A DNA stretch of 64,000 bases, from positions 186,001 through 250,000 of the forward strand of contig NZ_MUIN01000008.1 of the NCBI RefSeq assembly GCF_002080045.1. Direction: 5' to 3'. Every line of letters starts with the position of its first letter. The stretch's first letter is position 1. Source of the stretch: Pseudomonas sp. Bc-h. GTDB lineage: Bacteria; Pseudomonadota; Gammaproteobacteria; Pseudomonadales; Pseudomonadaceae. Positions 42,080-51,052 of this stretch are shown one piece after another. The position numbers were made by a program, and so were the translations under genes. The notes below the pieces were generated by a model. The model was not told where the DNA came from, did no database searches, and saw nothing but the letters and a program-made list of their open reading frames with translations.

Positions 42080-42879
42080 AACGCCTGTTCCCACTCTCTT
42101 CGCGCCGCAACACTCAGCAAGGCTTGTCGCTGATCGAGTTGATGGTGGCGATGCTCATCGGCTTGTTCCTGATACTCGGCGTCACGCAGATATTCATCAA
42201 CAATCAGAAAAGCTATCTCTTCCAGCAAGGTCAGGTGGGTAACCAGGAGAACGGCCGCTTCGTCCTGTCGGTTCTGCAACAGGAGCTTTCCAAGGCGGGC
42301 TACCGCAGCAACCCGGCCACCGCGTTCCCTGCCAGCTCGGGGCTTGGCTGTACATTCCCCGAAGATGCCGCTGTGGTAGCCGTTTCGAACATAGCCTTCT
42401 GCTTACGCTATCAGGCCGCCAATAAAAGCGACGTCAACTGCCAGGGCGCGGCGCTCTCATCGGCCAATCAGGACGCCATCACACTGCCCTATCAGAAAGG
42501 GGTGATGAATCCGGTCGTCATCGAGAAAATCGAGTTTGACGCGAACACCAGCTCAATCATTTGCACCTCAGGAGCAAGCTCCCAGCAGCTCGTCACTGGC
42601 GTGGCGGGGTTGCGTTTCGAATATGGCTCCGGTGCAGCGGATCTTAAGGTCATCTCGGCCTACAGCCCCAATCCCGCCGCAAGCACGACCGATGTCATCA
42701 GCGCGGTTCGATACACCGTTTTGATGCAGAGCCCGGGTACTGCATCTTTGCGTGAGGGCGCCAATCCATCAGCGGCATTGACAGAGTGGAACAACAGATT
42801 CAATCCAGACCTGGCGGACACCAATCAGATTTACCAGTTGGTTCAAGGCACGACCATGATCAGGAACCGGATGCAATGA
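42076..42879 (+). CDS. pilW: Minor pilin PilW
   Basis: A 267-residue minor pilin with leader ending NTQQG, then LSLIELMVAMLIGLFLILGV (Glu5 present). QENGRFVLSVLQQELSKAGY is the PilW signature. Part of the tip-associated priming complex. Start overlaps the pilV stop by four bases and its own stop overlaps pilX in the same way. Confidence 0.93.
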   Translation: MKRLFPLSSRRNTQQGLSLIELMVAMLIGLFLILGVTQIFINNQKSYLFQQGQVGNQENGRFVLSVLQQELSKAGYRSNPATAFPASSGLGCTFPEDAAVVAVSNIAFCLRYQAANKSDVNCQGAALSSANQDAITLPYQKGVMNPVVIEKIEFDANTSSIICTSGASSQQLVTGVAGLRFEYGSGAADLKVISAYSPNPAASTTDVISAVRYTVLMQSPGTASLREGANPSAALTEWNNRFNPDLADTNQIYQLVQGTTMIRNRMQ

Positions 42880-43430
42880 CTGCCTTCAATCCTGCTGCAA
42901 ACCGTCGCCAGACCGGCGCCACATTGCTGGTTGCAATCATGATGCTCTTGATCATTACGCTGCTCGCTCTGTCGAGCATGCGCGGCGTATCTCTGGAGTC
43001 CCGGATCACGGGCAATCTGAAAATGCAGAAAACCCTGTTCAACGCAGCTGAAGGCGGGTTGCGTATCGGCGAAAACAGTATCAGTAAGGCCGCTCCGCCC
43101 TCAGCGAGCAGCGCGTGCAATAGCACATTCTGTCTGCGCTGGAGCCTTTCGGACCTCACCGTCAGCACCTCTAAAGACACACCTGCGCGGTTCACAACGT
43201 CCGATGGCAGCAACGTGACCACTATCGCGAACAACTATGACGTGAAGGTCCAGTGGTACGTCGTCGATCTGGGGAATCTCGTCGGTTCCAGCCCAGGCAA
43301 CTGCGCCGCTCTCGGCTGCGGGCCACACCACTATGAAGTTAACGCCTGCGCGTCGACAGTGCTTTGCACCAGTGATACGACCACCCCTCGCGTTATATTG
43401 CGCACCGTCATCGCCCGGTACTACCCATGA
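42876..43430 (+). CDS. pilX: Minor pilin PilX
   Basis: A 184-residue PilX-type minor pilin: RRQTGATLLVAIMMLLIITL, the pilin helix lacking Glu5 as usual for PilX, and the downstream SRITGNLKMQKTLFNAAEGG helix. Several cysteines follow. PilX lies deep in the priming complex and anchors PilY1. Coupled to pilW and pilY1 by ATGA overlaps. Confidence 0.92.
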   Translation: MTAFNPAANRRQTGATLLVAIMMLLIITLLALSSMRGVSLESRITGNLKMQKTLFNAAEGGLRIGENSISKAAPPSASSACNSTFCLRWSLSDLTVSTSKDTPARFTTSDGSNVTTIANNYDVKVQWYVVDLGNLVGSSPGNCAALGCGPHHYEVNACASTVLCTSDTTTPRVILRTVIARYYP

Positions 43431-46400
43431 AGATTTGCCGATCCCTGTGCGCTGTAAACGTAATCAAATACATGTCGCTGCTGACGACAATGGCCGCGAC
43501 CTGGGCGCTGTCGATCACAGCAGCACTGGCGGCGGTAAGTCAGGTACCGGCCCAGGCTCCGCTGTTCGTTAATGATTCAGTTCCCCCGCTGAACATGCTG
43601 GTGGTCGGCCGAGATCACAAGCTGTTTTTCCCCGCCTATAACGACGCGTCCGATCTGGACGGTGATGGCTCCATCGACATCCGCTACAAGCCCTCGATCG
43701 ACTATCTCGGCTATTTCGATTCACTGACGTGTTACAACTACAGCGGGGGGTATTTCACTGCGAACTCCAACACGACCAAAGCCAATCTCAAGAAATGCCC
43801 CGGTAGCTGGAGCGGTGACTATCTCAACTACCTGACCACCTCTCGAGCAGATGCACTGCGCAAGGTGCTTTACGGCGGCTATCGAAGCACGGACACAACT
43901 AACCAGACGATCCTTGAGCGCGCCTATATCCCCACCGACGCGCACACGTGGGGCAAGGAATACCGCAGCCCGACGGTCGACGGCTATAACCTGTCCGACT
44001 ACACCCCTTTCGCAAACCCGACCGGCAGCAACTACGCGCTGTTCGCCAACAACACTCAATCTTCCGCGCCGCTGTTACGGGTATTGCCCAACGTTTCCAA
44101 CATCCGCATTTTTGGTTGGGTTTCCCGGGAGGTTACTCAAGGCGGCTTGGTGGCGACTAACACCAGCTTCCAGGATGTCGTGGTCGTGCCCTCGGATTAT
44201 CAAGTCCGTGTCGAGGTGTGCAAAACCGGCTTTCTGGAGAGCAATTGCAAGCTCTACCCCAACGGTAAATACAAACCGACCGGAATCCTCCACGATTACG
44301 GTGAAGGCAATCAGATGTATTTCGGCCTGATGACAGGCACCTACCAGAACAACATTCAGGGCGGCGTAATTCGCAAGGCAATCAGCAGTTTTGCCAACGA
44401 GATCGAGACGTCGACCGGAATCTTCGGCACCAAAGGTCTGCTAGGGGTCTATACCAAGGGCGGGATTATTGGAACGCTTGACGGGCTGCGAATCCGGTCC
44501 AGCGGATGCAGCACCACTGGCAACTCCATCACTAATGGTGCATGCCAGGACTGGGGAAACCCATTGGCCGAGATGATGTTCGAGACCATGCGTTACTTCA
44601 GTGGCGCGACCAACCCGACGACCGGGTTTCTATCAGGCGCGGGTGACCTGGCTCTGGGACTCAGCGGCCTCACCAGCTGGACGAACCCGTATTCCAGCAC
44701 CCCTAACCCTGACGCGACCACCCCGACATTTCCCAGTTGCTCGAAGCCATTCGAGACACTCTTCAGTGACGTGAACCCGACTTACGATTCGGATCTGCCC
44801 GGCAGTGCCTTTACAACGACGAATTCGCCATCAGCCACAACGGCACTCAGCAATTTCAGTGCATCAAGCCTTGGCCAGACCATCTGGAACACCGATGTGG
44901 GCTCAGGCAGCCGCAACATCAATATCGGCCAGACTACGAGCCTGAACGACAACGCTCCCACGGCGAAAGCTGCCTCAAGCCTGGGCAACATTCGTGGCCT
45001 TCCGGAGGAACCGACCAAGCAAGGAACCTTCAACGCTGGCGCGGTTGCTTACTACGCAAACACCAATCCGATCACGTCACTGGGAAACCAGAAGGTCCAG
45101 ACCTTCTCCATCGCTTTGTCATCGACGCTGCCGCGCATTCAGATGCCCGTCGGCACAGGGACTATTACGCTGCTGCCTTTCGGCAAGGTCACCAGCGGTG
45201 TGACCGAACAGATCACCGGTTTCTACATTGACTCGCTCTACAACATGGCGGGACAACCTACCGACACTGCCGTCAACGGCGGTCGTGCCCAGGCAGTGTT
45301 CCGGGTCGTGTTTGACGATTGCGGCCAGGGTTGCGACTACGACATGGACGCCATCGTCCTGTACACGGTTTCGGTGACTGCCACCGGCACGTTGAATGTT
45401 GTGACCCAGACAGTCTATTCGGTATCCGGTGCCGAATCGCACATGGGCTACACCATCTCCGGCACCACGAATGACGGGATTTATCTGGAAGTTACCGGTG
45501 GCGGGAACGGCAACAGTCATTACGAACTGGACACCCCTGGAACGAGGCTTCCCGGCGCGTGTGTCCCTTCCAACCAATGTACCGGCACCAGTGATTTGCT
45601 GCCGGGCCGACGCTCCGGCAGCGCGGTTGTCAATGGCAGCGACAGCCATTCACGTACGTTCACCGCGTCGTCCGCGCGATCAGTCACTAACTTGCAGGAT
45701 CCGTTGTGGTACGCCGCCAAGTGGGGAGGCTTCGGCACCAAGGACAACACGACTGCCAGCACCCCGGTGGCCGGTCAATGGGACTCGAACGTCTCAGGCA
45801 CGCCGGACAACTACTTTCTAGTGAGCAGCGCCTCGACACTCAAAGAGCAGTTGCAAGAGGCCTTCAGCCAGATCGTGCAAAAAAACACCTCGGTATCGCC
45901 GCCTGCGGTTTCTCCGCCGCCGCAGACAGCATCGACCTCAACGTCGACCTACACCAACAGCTTCAACGTCACGCTCTGGAGTGGTGATCTGACCAAGACC
46001 ACCGCAACTTATGACTACACGGGAGGCACCAGTACTTCCGCTGTGAACTGGACAGCCGCGTCCCTGATGCCCGCGCCCGGCAACAGGAATATCCAGATTG
46101 CCAATGCCGCTGGTAACGGATTGCAGGACTTCACTTACAGCAACTTGGCTAATCGCACGTTCGCGGGGGTGAAATGGCAGTATTCCGCCTCTACGCCGAC
46201 AGGTGCCCTCACGTCTGACCAGGTGTCGTTCATCAGAGGTGTACGAAGCCTAGAAGGCACGACATTCCGGCGGCGCGCCTCGGTACTGGGCGATATCGTC
46301 AACTCACAGCCGGTCATCGTCAGCAAGGCATTGTTCATTGCCTCGGTTGCCGACTCACTCGACGGCACCCCCGGGGATTACGCCAAGTTTCAAGCTACCG

Positions 46401-47872
46401 CCAGCGCCCGCCGCCCGCAGGTTTATGTAGGCTCCAACGACGGCATGCTCCATGCGTTCGATGGCGACACTGGGGTGGAAAAATTCGCCTTCATTCCCTC
46501 GGCTGTCGTCGCGGGCCTGGCGGCGTTGAGCAATCAAAACTACAACACCGACTCGTCTTTGCACCGCTTCTTTGTTGACGGCTCGTCAATGGTCTCAGAT
46601 GTGTATTTCGGAGGTGCCTGGCATACCGTGCTTGTCGGAAGCCTCGGCGCGGGCGGGCGAGAAATCTTCGCTCTGGACATTACTTCACCCGACAATATCA
46701 AATTGCTGTGGGAGTTCACGTCGCAGAACGATGTCGACCTGGGTTCGACGTTCTCCACGCCTTACATATCCAAGCTGCATTCGGGTGAGTGGGGAGTGAT
46801 ATTCGGCAGCGGCTACAACGGCAACAGCGGTAACGCCAGCCTGTTCGTACTCAATGTCGCCACGGGTGCAGTCATCAAGAAAATGGCCACCCCGGACAGT
46901 AACCCCAAAGTCGAAAACGGGCTTTCTACGCCCGTCATTCTGGATTCAAACTCCGACGGTATCGCCGACTACGTTTATGCCGGAGACTTACTGGGCAATC
47001 TGTGGCGTTTTGACCTGATTGGTGCCAGCTCCCTGACGGACACTGCGACTGCGGCCAACTATAAGATTTCGTTTGGCGGCAAACCCTTGTTCACAGCTGT
47101 ATCACCGACTACCGGAGCTCCTGCGCAATCCATCACCACGCCGCCGGTCATCTATCCACATCCGACCGGGACAGGCACCCTCGTGATATTCGGTACTGGC
47201 CGCTACTTCACATCCGCCGACAAGACGACGAAGGATGTGCAAAGCCTGTACGGCATCTGGGACAAGCAGACCAACGCCCAGTCAACCACCAGCCCGACCG
47301 CGTCCAGCACGCTGGCATCGATTGCCCGAAGTAACCTGCAGAGCCAGACTCTGTCCTCGGCATCGACCAGCATCTCGGGTACGACGGGGCTGAGGACGCT
47401 GACTCGAAATCTGGTGGACTGGACCGCTAAATACGGTTGGTACCTGGACCTGCAGACCAGCACGACGGTGAACAACGTAACGACGGTATCGGCAGTCGGT
47501 GAACGAATGGTCGATTTGTTGACGCTTTCCGGCAGCGTCTTGTTCGTTGCGACGCGCACGCCAATCGCCGATGTGTGTGAAGCCGGGATTCTCGGTAAAC
47601 GACTGGGCCTGGACCCGACGACCGGGGGTGCTACTACCTTTTCGATCTTTGATTTCACGCGCGATGGCGTAATTACAAGGGCCGACACGCTTGACGGAAA
47701 CGTTGTCAGCGGTTTCGACTCCGTTGCTGGTGGTTTTGCCATTGCTGCGCCCAATGCCGGCTCCGATCTTTCCACGATGTACAACAGCGACGGCGCCACC
47801 GGTGGAACAGGTGTTTATACCGGCCTGGACTTCAACGGCCGCCAGACATGGCGCGTGATTCCTTCACCTTGA
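43427..47872 (+). CDS. pilY1: Pilus tip adhesin / assembly protein PilY1
   Basis: A 1481-residue exported protein. A signal peptide ends about residue 36 (ALAAVSQ). The N-terminal half has a calcium-type DLDGDGSID site near residue 80 but no DxSxS MIDAS motif where P. aeruginosa PilY1 has its von Willebrand A domain. The C-terminal half (about 940-1300) is the PilY1 beta-propeller (RRPQVYVGSNDGMLHAFDGD, GGAWHTVLVGSLGAGGREIF) with a calcium loop LDSNSDGIADYVYAGD near 1175. PilY1 supports pilus extension and adhesion. No pilY2 follows. Confidence 0.93.
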   Translation: MKICRSLCAVNVIKYMSLLTTMAATWALSITAALAAVSQVPAQAPLFVNDSVPPLNMLVVGRDHKLFFPAYNDASDLDGDGSIDIRYKPSIDYLGYFDSLTCYNYSGGYFTANSNTTKANLKKCPGSWSGDYLNYLTTSRADALRKVLYGGYRSTDTTNQTILERAYIPTDAHTWGKEYRSPTVDGYNLSDYTPFANPTGSNYALFANNTQSSAPLLRVLPNVSNIRIFGWVSREVTQGGLVATNTSFQDVVVVPSDYQVRVEVCKTGFLESNCKLYPNGKYKPTGILHDYGEGNQMYFGLMTGTYQNNIQGGVIRKAISSFANEIETSTGIFGTKGLLGVYTKGGIIGTLDGLRIRSSGCSTTGNSITNGACQDWGNPLAEMMFETMRYFSGATNPTTGFLSGAGDLALGLSGLTSWTNPYSSTPNPDATTPTFPSCSKPFETLFSDVNPTYDSDLPGSAFTTTNSPSATTALSNFSASSLGQTIWNTDVGSGSRNINIGQTTSLNDNAPTAKAASSLGNIRGLPEEPTKQGTFNAGAVAYYANTNPITSLGNQKVQTFSIALSSTLPRIQMPVGTGTITLLPFGKVTSGVTEQITGFYIDSLYNMAGQPTDTAVNGGRAQAVFRVVFDDCGQGCDYDMDAIVLYTVSVTATGTLNVVTQTVYSVSGAESHMGYTISGTTNDGIYLEVTGGGNGNSHYELDTPGTRLPGACVPSNQCTGTSDLLPGRRSGSAVVNGSDSHSRTFTASSARSVTNLQDPLWYAAKWGGFGTKDNTTASTPVAGQWDSNVSGTPDNYFLVSSASTLKEQLQEAFSQIVQKNTSVSPPAVSPPPQTASTSTSTYTNSFNVTLWSGDLTKTTATYDYTGGTSTSAVNWTAASLMPAPGNRNIQIANAAGNGLQDFTYSNLANRTFAGVKWQYSASTPTGALTSDQVSFIRGVRSLEGTTFRRRASVLGDIVNSQPVIVSKALFIASVADSLDGTPGDYAKFQATASARRPQVYVGSNDGMLHAFDGDTGVEKFAFIPSAVVAGLAALSNQNYNTDSSLHRFFVDGSSMVSDVYFGGAWHTVLVGSLGAGGREIFALDITSPDNIKLLWEFTSQNDVDLGSTFSTPYISKLHSGEWGVIFGSGYNGNSGNASLFVLNVATGAVIKKMATPDSNPKVENGLSTPVILDSNSDGIADYVYAGDLLGNLWRFDLIGASSLTDTATAANYKISFGGKPLFTAVSPTTGAPAQSITTPPVIYPHPTGTGTLVIFGTGRYFTSADKTTKDVQSLYGIWDKQTNAQSTTSPTASSTLASIARSNLQSQTLSSASTSISGTTGLRTLTRNLVDWTAKYGWYLDLQTSTTVNNVTTVSAVGERMVDLLTLSGSVLFVATRTPIADVCEAGILGKRLGLDPTTGGATTFSIFDFTRDGVITRADTLDGNVVSGFDSVAGGFAIAAPNAGSDLSTMYNSDGATGGTGVYTGLDFNGRQTWRVIPSP

Positions 47873-47885
47873 GAAGAGTTTGAAT

Positions 47886-48308
47886 ATGCTTAACCGATCC
47901 TCGAAGCAATGCGGCTTTACCCTCATCGAGTTGATGATCACGGTCGCCATCGTCGCCATCCTGGCGGCCGTTGCTTATCCGGCTTACACCAAATATGTGC
48001 AGCGCGGATACCGCTCGGAGGGCATCGCTTTGCTCAACGACGCGGTAGCGAGGGCAGAACGCTACTATGCCCAAAATAATTCATACGCCGGGATAACGCT
48101 TGTGACTATAGGCCTTGCGACCGACGCAAAGGTCGTAGCGCTGAGCTCGACGAACAACAAGTACCAACTTACCGTTGTCAGCGCCACGGCAACCACGTAC
48201 AAGTTTCAGGTCGCCCCACAGGCCGCTCAAGCAAGCGACACCTGCGGCACATTAACCATCGATCAGGCAGGCAATAAGACCCCCGCTACCGCCGAATGCT
48301 GGAAGTAA
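47886..48308 (+). CDS. pilE: Minor pilin PilE
   Basis: A 140-residue pilin: leader MLNRSSKQCG, then FTLIELMITVAIVAILAAVA and the PAYTKYVQRGYRSEG helix. C-terminal cysteines (DTCG and ECWK) probably form a disulfide. PilE links the minor-pilin cap to the PilA fibre. The ATG at 47886 follows GAGAAG; a TTG at 47880 is less likely. Last gene of the first set; it ends six bases from the end of the second, convergent set, with no hairpin between them. Confidence 0.93.
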   Translation: MLNRSSKQCGFTLIELMITVAIVAILAAVAYPAYTKYVQRGYRSEGIALLNDAVARAERYYAQNNSYAGITLVTIGLATDAKVVALSSTNNKYQLTVVSATATTYKFQVAPQAAQASDTCGTLTIDQAGNKTPATAECWK

Positions 48309-48314
48309 CGCTCC

Positions 48315-48734
48315 TCACCGCCCCCAACAAGCCTCGACACTGGCATCGCCCGACAACCCCGCGTTGTCCCGCCTGCCAGTGTTGTCCAGCACGAATCCGC
48401 CGCATTTGTCCCCGCTCATGACCGTCCCGCCAATAGGCATCGCGACCAGCACGAACATTCGCTCGGATCGCTCGGCAGCAATCGAGTAGAACGCGTTGCC
48501 AGCAGACACTTCGTGCTCCCTCGCTGGCGGCCCGGTCGCATCAGTGTATTGCCCTGCTCTGGAGTGAAATCTCTCCAGTTTTTGCGCTTCCTCGACCAGA
48601 GCAGCGGCGATCTCCGCACGCCGGGTTTTGCGGATGTATTCGCTGTACTGGGGATAAGCCACTGCGGCCAGGATCGCGATGATGGCGACTGCAATCAGCA
48701 CCTCAATCAGTGTGAAGCCCTTCCCGTGGTTCAT
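48315..48734 (-). CDS. Second PilE-like minor pilin
   Basis: A 139-residue pilin with a 6-residue leader MNHGKG and helix FTLIEVLIAVAIIAILAAVA, then YPQYSEYIRKTRRAEIAAAL. The C-terminal GDKCGGFVLDNTG and EACWGR are typical of PilE. It differs clearly from the PilE at 47886, so it is a distinct paralogue. Start overlaps the preceding gene by four bases. Last gene of the minus-strand minor-pilin operon. Confidence 0.9.
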   Translation of the reverse strand: MNHGKGFTLIEVLIAVAIIAILAAVAYPQYSEYIRKTRRAEIAAALVEEAQKLERFHSRAGQYTDATGPPAREHEVSAGNAFYSIAAERSERMFVLVAMPIGGTVMSGDKCGGFVLDNTGRRDNAGLSGDASVEACWGR

Positions 48735-49210
48735 TGCCTTTGTCGCCACATGATTCGGCGCTCCTCGGTGTGGGTACTTTCAAGAACCGCCCGGGAGCCG
48801 CCTTGAACGACGACGGCCGTGACGCGAAACAATGTGTGGAATTGGCCGGGCGCTCCTCCACCCGCCGGGTCGTCGGTTTCGCCGACCTGCTGAATGCCAT
48901 AGAAACCTCCATTGCTCGCGATCCAGTTCACTCCTGATGCCCCACCAGCGCCGCCCGCAGAAAGCGTCAATGCTTCCGGAGGCGGAAGACAGGTCGCGGG
49001 GCACTCCGGCAGTTGAAACCCCGGGACGAGATTCGCCTCAGCTACCCGTAATACGGATTCCGCCCTTTGAAACAAGGCATTGTTCATCGTGACGCTGCCC
49101 GCCATCTTTTCCTGCAACGTGGCGTTCTGCATGGATGAGGTGGCAAGCAAGGTCAGCAACACGAGGAAGACCAGGCTGACGATCAACACGGCACCGCGCT
49201 GTGCGTTCAT
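48731..49210 (-). CDS. Second PilX-like minor pilin
   Basis: A 159-residue protein: MNAQRG, then AVLIVSLVFLVLLTLLATSS without Glu5, and QEKMAGSVTMNNALFQRAES, the PilX layout. It has cysteine pair PECPATC. The ATG at 49210 has a GAGAGGG site; a TTG at 49222 would overlap the upstream gene. Coupled to the second pilE-like gene. Confidence 0.87.
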   Translation of the reverse strand: MNAQRGAVLIVSLVFLVLLTLLATSSMQNATLQEKMAGSVTMNNALFQRAESVLRVAEANLVPGFQLPECPATCLPPPEALTLSAGGAGGASGVNWIASNGGFYGIQQVGETDDPAGGGAPGQFHTLFRVTAVVVQGGSRAVLESTHTEERRIMWRQRQ

Positions 49211-49218
49211 GTGCCCTC

Positions 49219-49920
49219 TCAACCGAGCCTGTTACGGATCGCGGCGACGACGTTGAAGGTGTATTCCTGCGTACGATCAGCAGGGTCGTACAGGGTCATC
49301 GTCAGGCGCACGCTTCGGATCATCGCCGGGTCAGGCTGAGCGGTATAACGCGCAATACCTTTTGCATTCACGCCACTGGCAACGCCAAACAGGACGCTGA
49401 AAGCCCGGACGTTGCTGAGTAGCGGTTGCCCATTCAGCGCCAGTTCTTCACGTTCGAGATTGAAGCGATAGATCTGCCGGTGGACCGCCAGCGCGATCTC
49501 GCCCTCAGCCGGTTTCGGGGCGCCGCCTCGGGTCCAGGCGGTTGCCGAAGAGGCGCAATCGGTATGCACCTCCCACGTATGCCATGACCGGTCGGCGTCT
49601 ATCGCGGCAGTATTCAGAGTCAGCGACCGTTGCTGCGCATTCCACTCCACGGGCGCGTGAAATGCCCTCGAAAATTGCCCGCCCCGGCTCTTGTCCTCTA
49701 CACGTCCCAAGCATCCGAACATCCCAGCCAAACGCACTTCCTGCGTGATTTTGGCGAGTACGAAGCGAGCGTCCTCTTGCAGACTGGCGGACGAGGTCTG
49801 ACTCAGGTATGTGCTTTTGGTGGTCGCAAAAATCTGCGTCAGTGCCAACGACATCACCAACCCCAGCAGTAACGCCAGCATGATTTCTACCAGGCCGAAA
49901 CCATTAGCGTGGCGCATCAT
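49219..49920 (-). CDS. Second PilW-like minor pilin
   Basis: A 233-residue protein: leader MMRHANG, then FGLVEIMLALLLGLVMSLAL (Glu5 present) and LQEDARFVLAKITQEVRLAG, the PilW signature. It is shorter than the PilW at 42076 by about 34 residues. Start overlaps the preceding pilV-like gene (ATGA). Confidence 0.88.
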   Translation of the reverse strand: MMRHANGFGLVEIMLALLLGLVMSLALTQIFATTKSTYLSQTSSASLQEDARFVLAKITQEVRLAGMFGCLGRVEDKSRGGQFSRAFHAPVEWNAQQRSLTLNTAAIDADRSWHTWEVHTDCASSATAWTRGGAPKPAEGEIALAVHRQIYRFNLEREELALNGQPLLSNVRAFSVLFGVASGVNAKGIARYTAQPDPAMIRSVRLTMTLYDPADRTQEYTFNVVAAIRNRLG

Positions 49921-50372
49921 GGCTGGACACCTCTCTCCGGTCTCACAAGGCTGCTCAAGGTCAATGTCTGCCTGTACGCGTCATCGCTTTGAGCGCGGGC
50001 GTCGTTCCAGTCCAGCGTGACTGTCGCCTGATTGACAGCCACCGCCACGGAAGCCTGTACATCCTCCCCAACTGCATTACGCAGTTGTTCCGCGAAATCG
50101 AACAGATCCTGATCGCGAGGTATGTCGGGATTGCCAGAGGCAGGGGCGTGGCTCAACGAAGCGAGCGAGTAGTTCGCAGCAGGATTGGCGCGAACACGTT
50201 CCAACAGGTCCTGGGCAATGAAGCTGACCTGAGTGCTGCGCATGGCACTGTCGGTGTGCTTGAGGGCATTGAGTTGCAACATCGCCACACCCAGCATGCC
50301 GATAGAAAACACCAGTAAGGCAAACAGAACCTCGATCAACGTCATCCCTGTCTGATGTGATCCTGCCTCCAT
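49917..50372 (-). CDS. Second PilV-like minor pilin
   Basis: A 151-residue protein: leader MEAGSHQTG, then MTLIEVLFALLVFSIGMLGV, followed by DLLERVRANPAANYSL, the PilV signature. It lacks the many cysteines of the PilV at 41522. The ATG at 50372 follows GGAGG with 7-base spacing. First gene of the minus-strand set; divergent from a fimT-like gene at 50544. Confidence 0.88.
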   Translation of the reverse strand: MEAGSHQTGMTLIEVLFALLVFSIGMLGVAMLQLNALKHTDSAMRSTQVSFIAQDLLERVRANPAANYSLASLSHAPASGNPDIPRDQDLFDFAEQLRNAVGEDVQASVAVAVNQATVTLDWNDARAQSDDAYRQTLTLSSLVRPERGVQP

Positions 50373-50543
50373 CGAACACCTCCGAAAGTTCGTATGCAGG
50401 GACCATTGAAGCCGATCAGCCCCAGCTTGCACGGCGGGTGTGTAACCGCAGCTTGCGGACACATCGGGAGACAGTCGACCGTCTTGTCAGCACGCGTCTA
50501 TGGGCGTTTGCTAGGGCGCGCTGTGTGTTCGGAGAGTGGGTGA

Positions 50544-51047
50544 ATGAAGCAACGGGGACTGACGTTGATAGAACTGCTGACGGGGCTGGCGCTGATCGCA
50601 ATCATCGCCACTCTGGCAGCGCCGAGCTTCACTGAGTTCGTCGACTCGCAGCGGCGGCAGGATACGGCTCAGCAATTGTCCAGCGGGTTGCGGATGGCTC
50701 GCGCCGAGGCGACATTGCGCAGGCAGCCGGTGATCGTGCAGGCCCTTGAGGGCAAGTGGAGCGAAGGCTGGCACGTGTTCATCGACACCAACCAGAATCA
50801 GCTCAGGGACGACGACGAACCGATACTGGCTGAGCGCAGCGGCTATCGCAACGTGAGGGTCGTGGGCAACGGCAGACTCATACGCCGCGTGGGTTTTGAT
50901 AACACCGGCAGGCCGCTCAACAATGCCAACGGCACGCTGGCGGTATGCATGAAAGACTCACCCATCAGCCACTATCAGATCGCGATAGCAGTCACTGGGC
51001 GAGTGAGTCTGAGAAGCGCGGGTTTCAGCACCGAGCCCTGTGCGTGA
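50544..51047 (+). CDS. Second FimT-type (GspH) minor pilin
   Basis: A 167-residue GspH-family pilin with a very short leader MKQRG and helix LTLIELLTGLALIAIIATLA, then SGLRMARAEATLRRQPV. VFIDTNQNQLRDDDEPIL looks like a calcium-type loop. FimT proteins bind DNA in natural transformation in some bacteria; the C-terminal GRVSLRSAG is near but not equal to the reported GRxR motif, so DNA binding is only a possibility. It ends six bases from convergent ispH. Confidence 0.88.
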   Translation: MKQRGLTLIELLTGLALIAIIATLAAPSFTEFVDSQRRQDTAQQLSSGLRMARAEATLRRQPVIVQALEGKWSEGWHVFIDTNQNQLRDDDEPILAERSGYRNVRVVGNGRLIRRVGFDNTGRPLNNANGTLAVCMKDSPISHYQIAIAVTGRVSLRSAGFSTEPCA

Positions 51048-51052
51048 GCAGC

